Positions 7,871 through 15,294 of a DNA stretch of 32,526 bases are shown here, piece by piece. The position numbers and the translations under genes are program-made. Each line of letters starts with the position of its first letter. Positions within the stretch are counted from its first letter, which is position 1. The notes below the pieces were generated by a model. It saw only the letters and a program-made list of their open reading frames with translations. It was not told the DNA's origin and searched no databases. Source of the stretch: Sphingomonas sp. (GTDB taxonomy: Bacteria; Pseudomonadota; Alphaproteobacteria; Sphingomonadales; Sphingomonadaceae); the NCBI GenBank assembly GCA_002707985.1, contig PAOI01000066.1:1-32526 (forward strand), written 5' to 3'.

Positions 7871-8364
7871 GCACCAAGCGGGACGCACCTAGGGGCCGGG
7901 CGCGGTCTGGTCAACCGGGCGTGAAGCTGACGCAGCGTGAGCGTGCTGACCGGGTCGCGCCAGTCCGCTGCAATTTCGCAGGCGGGTGCCAGCACGAAAT
8001 CGCGTTCGCGAAAGGCAGGATGCGGCACGATCAGGCCGGCCGACGCCCAGGTGCCGCCCGACCAGAGGATGATGTCGAGGTCCAGCGACCGCGCGCCCCA
8101 GCGCTGTCCGCGCCGCCGCCCGAAATCGCGTTCGATCGCTTTCAGGCTGCGCAGCAGTTCGGGTGGCGTGGCCCGGCTTTCGACGATTGCCGCCATATTG
8201 GCGAAGCGCCGGATCGATGGCCCGAGCGGCGGTGTATCGCGAATGCGCGAGGCCGCAACCACCTCGTCGATCCGTGCCAGCGCGGCGGCAAGCTGTGCGC
8301 GCGGCGACCCCGCCTTTCCCGGGCGATTCGATCCCAGCGCGATCAGATAGGTTGATACGACCAT
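7861..8364 (-). CDS. folK: HPPK, 6-hydroxymethyl-7,8-dihydropterin pyrophosphokinase
   Basis: Transfers pyrophosphate from ATP to 6-hydroxymethyl-dihydropterin in folate biosynthesis. The 167-residue protein opens with YLIALGSN and carries the HPPK signature RWGARSLDLDIILW with the two metal-binding aspartates. VPHPAFRERDFVLAPACEI follows, all standard for FolK. Start 8364 is preferred because the GSN strand is then at the normal distance from the N-terminus. An in-frame codon at 8400 would overlap the divergent glycosylase. The reading frame runs into tRNA-Lys, whose bases 8-10 form the TAG stop. No folB or folP neighbour is present. Confidence 0.94.
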   Translation of the reverse strand: MVVSTYLIALGSNRPGKAGSPRAQLAAALARIDEVVAASRIRDTPPLGPSIRRFANMAAIVESRATPPELLRSLKAIERDFGRRRGQRWGARSLDLDIILWSGGTWASAGLIVPHPAFRERDFVLAPACEIAADWRDPVSTLTLRQLHARLTRPRPAPRCVPLGAGP

Positions 8365-8387
8365 GATCGAGCGCCTATCCCGCCGCG

Positions 8388-9050
8388 ATGTTCGCGCCAA
8401 GCCCGATCCCCGAAACCGAACCGCCCCGCGATTGTCCGCGCTGCCCGCGTCTGGTCGCGCTCCGGCAGGAATTGCGTGCCGAATATCCCGATTGGTGGAA
8501 TGCGCCGGTCAATGCGTTCGGCGATCCGGACGCCTGGCTGGCGATCGTCGGGCTGGCGCCGGGGAAGCATGGCGCGAACCGCACCGGGCGGCCCTTTACC
8601 GGCGATTATTCGGGCGACCTGTTGTTCGATACGCTGGGTAAATACGGGCTGGCGACCGGCAGGGATGAAGGCACACCGGGCGACGATCTCGCGCTCACCG
8701 GCGCGATCATCATCAACGCGGTCAAATGCCTGCCGCCGCAGAACAAGCCTACGCCTGAGGAAATCCGCACCTGCCGCCCGTTTCTGGAAGGACAGGCGGG
8801 GGGATTGCCCAACGCGCGCATCTTCGTCGCGCTGGGCCAGATCGCGCATCAGTCGGCAGTGAAAGTGATGGGCGGCAAACTGCCCAAATGCCGGTTCGGC
8901 CATCTGGCCGAACATCGCATGCCCGACGGGCGCATCCTGATCGATAGCTATCATTGCAGCCGCTACAATCAGAACACCGGGCGACTGACCCCCGAAATGT
9001 TCGAAGCGGTATTCGCCCGCGCGCTGGAGCTTCGCGGGGCAGTCGGCTGA
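8388..9050 (+). CDS. Uracil-DNA glycosylase, family 5 (UDGb) type
   Basis: A base-excision repair enzyme that removes uracil, and in this family often other deaminated bases, from DNA. The 220-residue protein has four cysteines placed as in Fe-S glycosylases (Cys16, Cys19, Cys114, Cys129). Motif 1, GLAPGKHGANRTGRPF (55-70), has the A-P-x-x-H-G form of family 5 and lacks the acidic residue of family 4. Motif 2, HCSRYNQNTGRLT (189-201), has Cys where HPS is common in better-known members. It is divergent from folK with only 23 bp between starts, and a small membrane protein gene follows after 3 bp. Confidence 0.9.
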   Translation: MFAPSPIPETEPPRDCPRCPRLVALRQELRAEYPDWWNAPVNAFGDPDAWLAIVGLAPGKHGANRTGRPFTGDYSGDLLFDTLGKYGLATGRDEGTPGDDLALTGAIIINAVKCLPPQNKPTPEEIRTCRPFLEGQAGGLPNARIFVALGQIAHQSAVKVMGGKLPKCRFGHLAEHRMPDGRILIDSYHCSRYNQNTGRLTPEMFEAVFARALELRGAVG

Positions 9051-9053
9051 GCC

Positions 9054-9233
9054 ATGGCAGCGCTTGGATGCCTTGTTCCGCTATTCCTGCTGATCGCCGG
9101 GCTGGTGGTTGGCGGGTTTGTGGCCAACGGCACTGGCGCCTTGTGGGGAGCGATTATCGGCGCGCTGCTGGGGAGTGCGGTTCCCGCCGTCATATTTCAT
9201 TCGCTGATCAAGGCGCGCAGCAACCGCAAATGA
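9054..9233 (+). CDS. Small two-helix membrane protein, unknown function
   Basis: A 59-residue frame that opens MAALGCLVPLFLLIAGLVVG and ends with the basic tail KARSNRK. Two hydrophobic segments, about residues 5-24 and 29-50, are joined by a short ANGTG turn and are rich in small residues (GAIIGALLG). It starts 3 bp after the glycosylase stop codon, so it is probably translated from the same message. No family is recognised. The coding case rests on its tight placement, the clean hydrophobic pattern and the positively charged C-terminus. It is short enough that chance cannot be excluded. Confidence 0.6.
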   Translation: MAALGCLVPLFLLIAGLVVGGFVANGTGALWGAIIGALLGSAVPAVIFHSLIKARSNRK

Positions 9234-9240
9234 CCTGCGA

Positions 9241-9891
9241 TCAGCTATAGCGCTCCTCGGCCCACGGGTCGCCGCGTATATGGTATCCGTTGACTTCCCA
9301 GAATCCGGGCTTGTCCGCGCCGATGAATTCGATTGCCGAAATCCATTTGGCGCTTTTCCAGAAATAGAGGTGCGGAATCACCAGTCGCGCCGGGCCGCCA
9401 TGTTCCCGGGCCAGCGGCCTGCCTTCCCAATGATGCGCGATCAGCGCGTCGGGAGCAGCGAAATCGGCGAGCGGCACATTGGTTGTATAGCCGTCATAGC
9501 CGTGCAGCATCACCGCGATGGCCTCGTCGCGCGGATGCACCGCCGCGATCAGATCGCGTGTCGCCACGCCCTGCCAGCGATTGTCGTAACGCGACCAGGT
9601 GGTGACGCAGTGGATGTCGCTGGTGACGTCGCTCTGCGGCAGCGCCATCAGTGCCGCCCAGTCCAGCGTGACAGGATGTTCGACACGTCCGCGCACCTCC
9701 AGCCGCCAGCGATCGGTGGCGATGTCGGGCTGACGCCCGAGATCGAGCACCGGCCAGTCGCGCACCAGATGCTGGCCGGGCGGCAGGCGTTCCTCTTCGG
9801 GTCGCGCATGGCGACCGGTCAGGAACTTGCCCTGCTTGGCCCATCCGCGCTTGGATCGCGTCAGTTTGCTGTCTTCGGGAAGGTCATCCAT
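9241..9891 (-). CDS. Sulfite-oxidase-like molybdopterin oxidoreductase
   Basis: A 216-residue protein with the oxidoreductase molybdopterin-binding fold (COG2041, sulfite oxidase/YedY superfamily). Cys95 in SDIHCVTTWSRYDNRWQGV is the expected molybdenum ligand. GGPARLVIPHLYFWKSAKW and GFWEVNGYHIRGDPWAEERY are signature blocks. There is no twin-arginine or Sec signal and no haem or dimerisation domain, so this is the short soluble form rather than a true sulfite oxidase. Its substrate is unknown. It lies 73 bp downstream of the VIT transporter gene on the same strand and may share its transcript. It converges on the small membrane protein gene with 7 bp between. Confidence 0.88.
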   Translation of the reverse strand: MDDLPEDSKLTRSKRGWAKQGKFLTGRHARPEEERLPPGQHLVRDWPVLDLGRQPDIATDRWRLEVRGRVEHPVTLDWAALMALPQSDVTSDIHCVTTWSRYDNRWQGVATRDLIAAVHPRDEAIAVMLHGYDGYTTNVPLADFAAPDALIAHHWEGRPLAREHGGPARLVIPHLYFWKSAKWISAIEFIGADKPGFWEVNGYHIRGDPWAEERYS

Positions 9892-9964
9892 CGACCGGCT
9901 CCGTCGGCTGATCTGCTGGCCGCACCTTAGCCGCTTGATGGCTACCGCGCACCTGTACTTTGGT

Positions 9965-10678
9965 TCAGCCCGGCGTGGTGCCGAACAGGCTGCCGATCCC
10001 GGCGGTCACTGCCATCGCCAGTGCGCCCCAGAAAGTGACGCGCAGCACCGCGCGAGGGATCGGCGCGCCGCCGGTACGCGCGCCGATCGCGCCCAATATG
10101 CCGAGGTAGATCAGCGCGGCGACGAACACTGCCGGGACGATGGCCGATACCGGGGCGATCAGCGCGACGAGCAGCGGTGCGGCGGCGCCCACCGTAAAGG
10201 TCGCGGCGGATGTCAGTGCCGCCTGCACGGGCCGGGCGACGGTCGCGTCGTTGATCCCCAGCTCGTCGCGGGCATGCGCGTGGAGCGCATCCTTCGCCAT
10301 CAGCTGCGTTGCCACCTGATCCGCCAGATCGGCGTCGAGCCCGCGCGCACGATAGATTTGCGACAGTTCCTCATGCTCAAATTCCGGATCGTCGCGCAGC
10401 TCGCGCCTCTCCCGCTCCAGATCGGCAGTTTCGGTGTCCGACTGCGAACTGACCGAAACATATTCACCCGCCGCCATTGATAATGCCCCGGCGAGCAGCG
10501 CCGAAACCCCTGCGATCAGTACCGATTGGCGATCGGGCGACGCGGCGGCGACACCGACGATCAGGCTGGCGGTCGAAACGATCCCGTCATTGGCGCCGAG
10601 CACCGCGGCGCGCAGCCAGCCGATGCGATGAACCAGATGCGCCTCATTATGTGCCGGAAATTTAGGCCCCCGCGACAC
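9965..10678 (-). CDS. VIT/CCC1-family metal transporter
   Basis: A 237-residue inner-membrane protein of the vacuolar iron transporter family, which moves Fe2+ or Mn2+ out of the cytoplasm in characterised members. The opening IGWLRAAVLGANDGIVSTASLIVGVAAA and ALSMAAGEYVSVSSQSDTE are family signatures. A Glu-rich cytoplasmic segment (about residues 85-140) corresponds to the metal-binding domain. Three further hydrophobic segments follow, giving about five membrane spans. The start is GTG at 10678, only 3 bp after the aguB stop, so it is probably translationally linked to aguB. Why a metal transporter follows putrescine genes is not obvious. Confidence 0.9.
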   Translation of the reverse strand: MSRGPKFPAHNEAHLVHRIGWLRAAVLGANDGIVSTASLIVGVAAASPDRQSVLIAGVSALLAGALSMAAGEYVSVSSQSDTETADLERERRELRDDPEFEHEELSQIYRARGLDADLADQVATQLMAKDALHAHARDELGINDATVARPVQAALTSAATFTVGAAAPLLVALIAPVSAIVPAVFVAALIYLGILGAIGARTGGAPIPRAVLRVTFWGALAMAVTAGIGSLFGTTPG

Positions 10679-10681
10679 TCG

Positions 10682-11530
10682 TCAGATATCCTGCACCAGC
10701 CGGCCGTAAAGCTCGGGGCGGCGGTCGCGGAAAAAGCCGAAGGCGGCGCGGTGGCGCTTGACCCTGTCGAGGTCCAGCGTCGCAGTGATCACGCCGGTTT
10801 CTTCGCGACCCAGTTCGGCAAGGATGTCGCCGCGCTCATCGGTGATGAAGCTGGTGCCATAGAATGTCTGGCCGTGTTCGGTGCCGACGCGATTGGCGGC
10901 GACTACCGGCACGACATTGGAAACGGCGTGGCCGACCATCGCGCGGCGCCACAGCCGCGCGGTGTCGAGGCCCTCATCATGCGGCTCGCTGCCGATCGCA
11001 GTGGGGTAGAACAGGATTTCCGCGCCCATCAGCATCATCGCGCGGGCGGTCTCGGGATACCATTGGTCCCAGCAGATGCCGACGCCGAGTTTCGCTTCCG
11101 GCCCGTCCCAGATCTTGAAGCCGGTATTGCCGGGGCGGAAATAGAATTTCTCCTCATATCCCGGCCCGTCGGGGATGTGACTCTTGCGATAGACGCCCGC
11201 GACCTTGCCGTCGGGGTTCACCATGGCGAGGCTGTTGTAATGATGCGGCCCATCGGCTTCGAAAAAGCTGGTGGGGATCCAGATGCCGAGCTCGCTCGCC
11301 AGCTTCTGCATCGCCAGCACCGCCTTATGCTCGCCCGTCGGCTTGGCGGTCGCGAACAGGCCTTCGTCTTCCACGCGGCAGAAATATTCGCCTTCGAACA
11401 ATTCGGGCGGCAGCACCACCTGCGCACCCTTGCTGGCCGCTTCGCGAACCATTTCGGAAACGGCGGCGATATTGGTGTCGATATCGTTCGAGAATGCGAG
11501 CTGGAGCGCGGCTACGGTGATTTCGGTCAT
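10682..11530 (-). CDS. aguB: N-carbamoylputrescine amidase
   Basis: Hydrolyses N-carbamoylputrescine to putrescine, CO2 and ammonia. It is a 282-residue nitrilase-superfamily enzyme. The Glu-Lys-Cys triad is visible as Glu43 (LPPELFEGEYF), Lys116 (VYRKSHIPDGPGY) and Cys153 (GVGICWDQWYPE). The sequence around the triad matches AguB better than other nitrilase branches. The agmatine deiminase gene immediately upstream supports the assignment. The start at 11530 begins MTEITVAALQ. The frame stays open to 11608, but that extension runs through a palindromic repeat and is not credible. Confidence 0.95.
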   Translation of the reverse strand: MTEITVAALQLAFSNDIDTNIAAVSEMVREAASKGAQVVLPPELFEGEYFCRVEDEGLFATAKPTGEHKAVLAMQKLASELGIWIPTSFFEADGPHHYNSLAMVNPDGKVAGVYRKSHIPDGPGYEEKFYFRPGNTGFKIWDGPEAKLGVGICWDQWYPETARAMMLMGAEILFYPTAIGSEPHDEGLDTARLWRRAMVGHAVSNVVPVVAANRVGTEHGQTFYGTSFITDERGDILAELGREETGVITATLDLDRVKRHRAAFGFFRDRRPELYGRLVQDI

Positions 11531-11545
11531 GGGCTTTCGCAATAT

Positions 11546-11636
11546 CCGTTGGCCCTGAGCTTGTCGAAGGGCAGTCTTTTTTCTTCGCTCGCCGTTGAAA
11601 GGCAGCACGGGGCTTCGACAAGCTCAGCCCCAACGG
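11546..11636. repeat. Long inverted repeat between aguA and aguB
   Basis: The left arm at 11546-11570 (core CTGAGCTTGTCGAAG) pairs with the right arm at 11611-11636 (core CTTCGACAAGCTCAG). Flanking CCGTTGG and CCAACGG extend the pairing, and the central loop is about 40 nt. TGAGCTTGTCGA-type repeats are widespread in sphingomonad intergenic DNA (recalled). It occupies nearly the whole aguA-aguB gap. Confidence 0.75.
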
Positions 11637-11660
11637 GAGATAGGGATTTGGAACCAGCCA

Positions 11661-12635
11661 TCAGCGCCCCGGAATCTGCTGGCTGATGCAGTGGAAGCTG
11701 CCGCCGCCGGTCAGGATATGCCCGGCTTCCATCCCGACGATCCGGCGGTCGGGGAAGATCGCTTCCAGCGTTCCCACGGCAGCCGTATCATTGGTCTGAC
11801 CGTATAGCGGGACAACGACGGCGGCATTGCCGATGTAGAAATTCATGTAGCTCGCCGGAATCACCTCGCCATCCTCGTTCAGCACGCGACCGGGGGAGGG
11901 CATGCGGGCGACCTCGACACCGAACGCCTGCGCGCGCGAAACCGCGTCCTGATAGACGCGCCAGTTGGGGTCGTTTTCGGCCGGTTCCGGGATCAGCAGC
12001 CGATTGGGGCCGACGAAGCGGGCCAGATTGTCGACATGGCCGTCGGTGTGATCATTGGCGAGGCCGTTGCCCAACCACAGGACGCGATCATAGCCCAGAT
12101 CGCTCAGCAGCTTCGCCTCGACATCGGCCTGCGAAAGCGTCGCGTTGCGATTGCGATTGAGCAGGCATTGCTCGGTCGTCACCACCAGCCCGGTGCCGTC
12201 GCCATCGATCGCACCGCCTTCCAATATCCAGCCATGCTCGATCGTTTCCAGCCCGCGCGCTGTCGCCAGCCGTGCGCCGACATCATCGTCGCCGGGCAGG
12301 TCATATTTGCCCCCCCAGCCGTTGAATTGAAAATCATGCGCAACGCCATCGCCATCGAGGATGCAGCCGGTATCGCGCAGCCAGATGTCGCCGAACGGCG
12401 CGATCACCACTTCGGCGGCGTCGCCCGCATGATCGCGTGCAGCCTGCGCTGATTCTTCGTCGGCGGCGACCAGGATCACGCGCTCGCCCTTGCCGCCGGC
12501 ATGCACTGCGCTGGCAAAGGCCGTCACTTCGGCGCGTGCCGGTTCCAGATCTTCCAGCCAGAGCTCGGGATGGCTCGGAAAGCCGATCCATACGGCGTCG
12601 TGCGGCGCCCATTCGGGGGGAGGCGGGGTCGTCAT
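11661..12635 (-). CDS. aguA: Agmatine deiminase
   Basis: Converts agmatine to N-carbamoylputrescine and ammonia, the step before AguB. It is a 324-residue pentein-fold enzyme of the Porphyromonas-type peptidyl-arginine deiminase family. FGDIWLRDTGCI, the LEGGAIDGDGTG strand, NDHTDGHVDNLARF with the catalytic His, and the C-terminal GGGSFHCISQQIP with nucleophile Cys316 are all in place. The start MTTPPPPEWAPHDAVWIGFP is normal for the family. It is the first gene of a likely aguA-aguB-VIT unit. No arginine decarboxylase gene is in the window, so agmatine must come from elsewhere. A small inverted repeat (12691-12710) lies upstream. Confidence 0.96.
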   Translation of the reverse strand: MTTPPPPEWAPHDAVWIGFPSHPELWLEDLEPARAEVTAFASAVHAGGKGERVILVAADEESAQAARDHAGDAAEVVIAPFGDIWLRDTGCILDGDGVAHDFQFNGWGGKYDLPGDDDVGARLATARGLETIEHGWILEGGAIDGDGTGLVVTTEQCLLNRNRNATLSQADVEAKLLSDLGYDRVLWLGNGLANDHTDGHVDNLARFVGPNRLLIPEPAENDPNWRVYQDAVSRAQAFGVEVARMPSPGRVLNEDGEVIPASYMNFYIGNAAVVVPLYGQTNDTAAVGTLEAIFPDRRIVGMEAGHILTGGGSFHCISQQIPGR

Positions 12636-12690
12636 GGACCGCTATTTAGTATCGCCGCGCGCGAAGGGAAACGGGCGATCTTCATGGGGA

Positions 12691-12710
12691 CCGATAGCTT
12701 GCCGTATCGG
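12691..12710. repeat. Small inverted repeat upstream of aguA
   Basis: CCGATA (12691-12696) and TATCGG (12705-12710) flank 8 bp, 56 bp upstream of the aguA start. It could be an operator or a leader hairpin. The arms are only 6 bp, so chance is possible. Confidence 0.3.
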
Positions 12711-12819
12711 CCGCCGCCCCCGCGTAGGCAGCGGCCCATGTCTGTCGCCTCAGGGAAATAGGCTAACACAAGGAACGCGATCCCGTGTCAGCCATATCTG
12801 TGTACTCTGTAGCGATAGG

Positions 12820-12837
12820 CCCCTGCCTGCGCAGGGG
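12820..12837. repeat. GC-rich hairpin repeat between M28 gene end and aguA
   Basis: CCCCTGC (12820-12826) and GCAGGGG (12831-12837) are separated by 4 nt. It resembles a single REP unit of the type seen in the 5496-5579 doublet. It sits 20 bp past the M28 peptidase stop. The rest of 12636-12856 holds nothing else I can name. Confidence 0.5.
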
Positions 12838-12856
12838 CGACGCGGATGGGTGTGCC

Positions 12857-14512
12857 TTACTGCGCCCCGGCGCGGCTCCGGTCGCGGATGGCGCGGAATT
12901 CGTCGCCTTCGACCCAGTTGGGCCACGCGTCCGATTCGGCCAGCGAGCGTCCGACGATATAATAGAGCTGCTCGTTCTGCAGGATGCCCGACCAGTCCCA
13001 ATCGTCCGAATATTCGTCCTTCGGGCCGTGATAGCGGTTTTCGGTATAATCGTCGGCTGCGGCCTTGCCGGCGGCGACGCCGCCATCGACCAGATCCTCG
13101 CCGCTTTCGAAATAGATCATCGGCACGCCATGTTTGGCGAAGCTGAAATGATCCGACCGGTAGTAGAAACCCTTTTCGGGCGTCGGCTCGTCCGATGCGA
13201 CACGGCCCTGGGTGGTAAGCGCGCGCTCCAGGAAACCGTCGAGTTCGGACTTGCCCTTGCCGACCACGACCACGTTGCGCGACGGGCCGACCGGCTGCAG
13301 CGCATCGATATTCACGCCGCCAACCGTCTGTGCCAGCGGAAAGACCGGATGGTCGCCATAATAGGCTGAACCGAGCAGACCCGATTCCTCGGCGGTGACT
13401 GCAAGGAACACCTGGCTGCGCGGCGCGGCCCCGGCTTCGCTGTTCGCCTTTGCCAGCGCGACGAGCGATGCGACGCCGGTCGCATTGTCCACCGCGCCGT
13501 TGCAGATGTCATCGCCGTCGGGCGCCGCTTCGCAATGGCCCAGATGATCCCAGTGCGCGGTGTACAGCACATATTCGTCGGGTCGCTCGGTGCCGGGCAG
13601 AATGCCGATGACGTTTTTCGAGCTGTGCTTGCGGATGTCATTGTCGAATGACACCGACGCCTGCACGCCGGTCAGCGGTACGGCCCTGAACCCGGGCTGC
13701 TTGGCGGCCTGCGCCAGTTCATCGAAATTCTGACCCGCGCTGGCGAACAGTTTCTTGGCATATTCCAGCTGGATCCAGCCATCGGCGGCGGATTGATCCA
13801 TATGGCCGTTTTCGGCGTCGGCGACCTGCTGCGCGCCGGTCCAGCTCGACTGGACGACGTTCCAGCCATAGGCGGCGGGTTCGGTCTGATGGACGATGAT
13901 CGCGGCGGCTGCGCCCTGACGCGCGGCTTCCTCATATTTATACGTCCAGCGGCCATAATAGGTCATGGCGCGCCCGCCGAAGGTGCCTTCCAGCCCTTGC
14001 GTCTCCCAATCGGGATCGTTGACCAGGATGATGACCGTCTTGCCCTTGACGTCGACGCCTTCATAATCGTTCCAGCCGCGCTCGGGCGCGTTGATGCCGT
14101 ATCCGACGAAGACGACGGGGCTGTCCTTCACTTCGATATGCGGCGTGACGCGATAGGTGCTGACAACCATGTCGGGGCCATAGGCAAGCGAGAGATTTTC
14201 GCTGCCGCCGGTAAAGGTCAGCGGCGAGACATTCTTCGCGCTGATCTCGACCAGCGGCACGTCCTGAAACCAGCTGCCGTTGTTGCCCGGCTGCAGCCCG
14301 GCCGCCTGGAACTGCTCGACGATATAGGCGAGCGACTTTTCCTCGCCCGCGCTGCCCGGAGCGCGCCCTTCGAATGCGTCCGAGGAGAGTGTTTTGGTGA
14401 CGTCCTTCAGCGTCTGCAGCGAGATTTCGGGTGCCGTGACGGTCTCGGGCTTGTCGCCGGTGGTGCAGGCCGCGAGCGGCAACAGCATCAGGGCAGCAAT
14501 CAACGGGCGCAT
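12857..14512 (-). CDS. M28-family metallopeptidase, lipoprotein
   Basis: A 551-residue zinc aminopeptidase-like exported protein. The signal peptide ends in the lipobox LAAC (Cys16), so it is probably lipid-anchored in the envelope. A PA-like domain is inserted at about residues 130-290. The M28 zinc ligands are visible as His320 (TAHWDH), Asp342 (GAVDNATG), Glu375/Glu376 (TAEESGLLG), Asp403 (NIDA) and His455 (YRSDHFSF). It is a paralogue of the M28 gene at 27455-29119, and they share a C-terminal W-x-E-G-D-E motif. It would trim peptides in the periplasm. The substrate is unknown. The stop is followed by a hairpin. Confidence 0.93.
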   Translation of the reverse strand: MRPLIAALMLLPLAACTTGDKPETVTAPEISLQTLKDVTKTLSSDAFEGRAPGSAGEEKSLAYIVEQFQAAGLQPGNNGSWFQDVPLVEISAKNVSPLTFTGGSENLSLAYGPDMVVSTYRVTPHIEVKDSPVVFVGYGINAPERGWNDYEGVDVKGKTVIILVNDPDWETQGLEGTFGGRAMTYYGRWTYKYEEAARQGAAAAIIVHQTEPAAYGWNVVQSSWTGAQQVADAENGHMDQSAADGWIQLEYAKKLFASAGQNFDELAQAAKQPGFRAVPLTGVQASVSFDNDIRKHSSKNVIGILPGTERPDEYVLYTAHWDHLGHCEAAPDGDDICNGAVDNATGVASLVALAKANSEAGAAPRSQVFLAVTAEESGLLGSAYYGDHPVFPLAQTVGGVNIDALQPVGPSRNVVVVGKGKSELDGFLERALTTQGRVASDEPTPEKGFYYRSDHFSFAKHGVPMIYFESGEDLVDGGVAAGKAAADDYTENRYHGPKDEYSDDWDWSGILQNEQLYYIVGRSLAESDAWPNWVEGDEFRAIRDRSRAGAQ

Positions 14513-14667
14513 GCAAATACCTCAGCGAAATTGGGAATTGCTGCGATCATGACAGCGCAGTGCCGCCGCGACAAGGCGCCGCCCGCAATGCCGCAACCAT
14601 GTCGCCGGAGGAACGACTTGCCGCGCTCGATCGCTCTGCCAGTCGGAAACCAACCCGAAGGGCCGCG

Positions 14668-15294
14668 ATGACGAACCGGAAGAGACTGGCGCAGGCATGC
14701 GGCGTGGTGGCGCTGATCGGCTGTGTGATTGTGGCCGGTGCCGACCTGCTCGGAGTCACGCTGGCGCATAATATCGGACCGGTTGCCGAGACGATCAGCA
14801 ATGTCGCGGCGGGTGGCCGCTATGACTGGCTCGAAGACGCCGGCCTTTACAGCTTCGTGGTCGCGGTGCTCGCGGTCGCGGGCGGGATTTCGCTCTGGAA
14901 GGTCGCGGGATGGGACTGGGCGATCGGCCGAATATTGCTGGCCGTGCTTGCCGGAGCCGTGGTCGCGATCGCCGCCTATGAAGCCTATAACCGGCCCGGC
15001 GGCGGACCCGATCTGCATCTCTATTTCGTCGGCCTGCTCGCCGTCTGCTTTCCGCTGGCGGTATGGCTGACGTCGCGCGGACTGACGGCGGACCCGCGCG
15101 CGAAATGGGCATTGCGCCTGTTCGCAGCAATCTGGGCGGTCGCCGCGCCGCCGCTCTATCTCATGCCCACCGGATGGGACGGCCTTTACGAACGCGCACT
15201 GGCGCTGCTGATGCTCGGCTGGTTCGCCCTGGCGGCATTTTCGCTTTGGCGTCGCTCCGACCGGGCGCGCATCGGCGCGAACTGGTCGGGCTAG
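14668..15294 (+). CDS. Six-helix membrane protein, DUF998-like
   Basis: A 208-residue integral membrane protein with six hydrophobic segments, roughly residues 8-30, 55-76, 85-107, 120-140, 152-172 and 181-200. The loop after helix 1 (GPVAETISNVAAGGRYDWLEDAG) resembles the I-S-D-L-A-A-G-x-Y-x-W-x-x-D-x-G stretch of DUF998 proteins, whose function is unknown. The start at 14668 has GAAGGG upstream. In-frame ATG 14599 would add a basic, non-membrane leader without a ribosome-binding site. It is divergent from the M28 lipoprotein gene. Its TAG stop overlaps the purD stop by four bases. Confidence 0.7.
   Translation: MTNRKRLAQACGVVALIGCVIVAGADLLGVTLAHNIGPVAETISNVAAGGRYDWLEDAGLYSFVVAVLAVAGGISLWKVAGWDWAIGRILLAVLAGAVVAIAAYEAYNRPGGGPDLHLYFVGLLAVCFPLAVWLTSRGLTADPRAKWALRLFAAIWAVAAPPLYLMPTGWDGLYERALALLMLGWFALAAFSLWRRSDRARIGANWSG

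Noticed and set aside
8365..8400. Upstream start for folK at 8400
   Set aside because: It adds a basic stretch (ARTSRRDRRSI) not typical of the family and overlaps the divergent glycosylase start.
11531..11608. N-terminal extension of aguB to 11608
   Set aside because: It would translate the palindromic repeat (residues such as RQAQGQRILRKP). The amidase fold starts normally at 11530.
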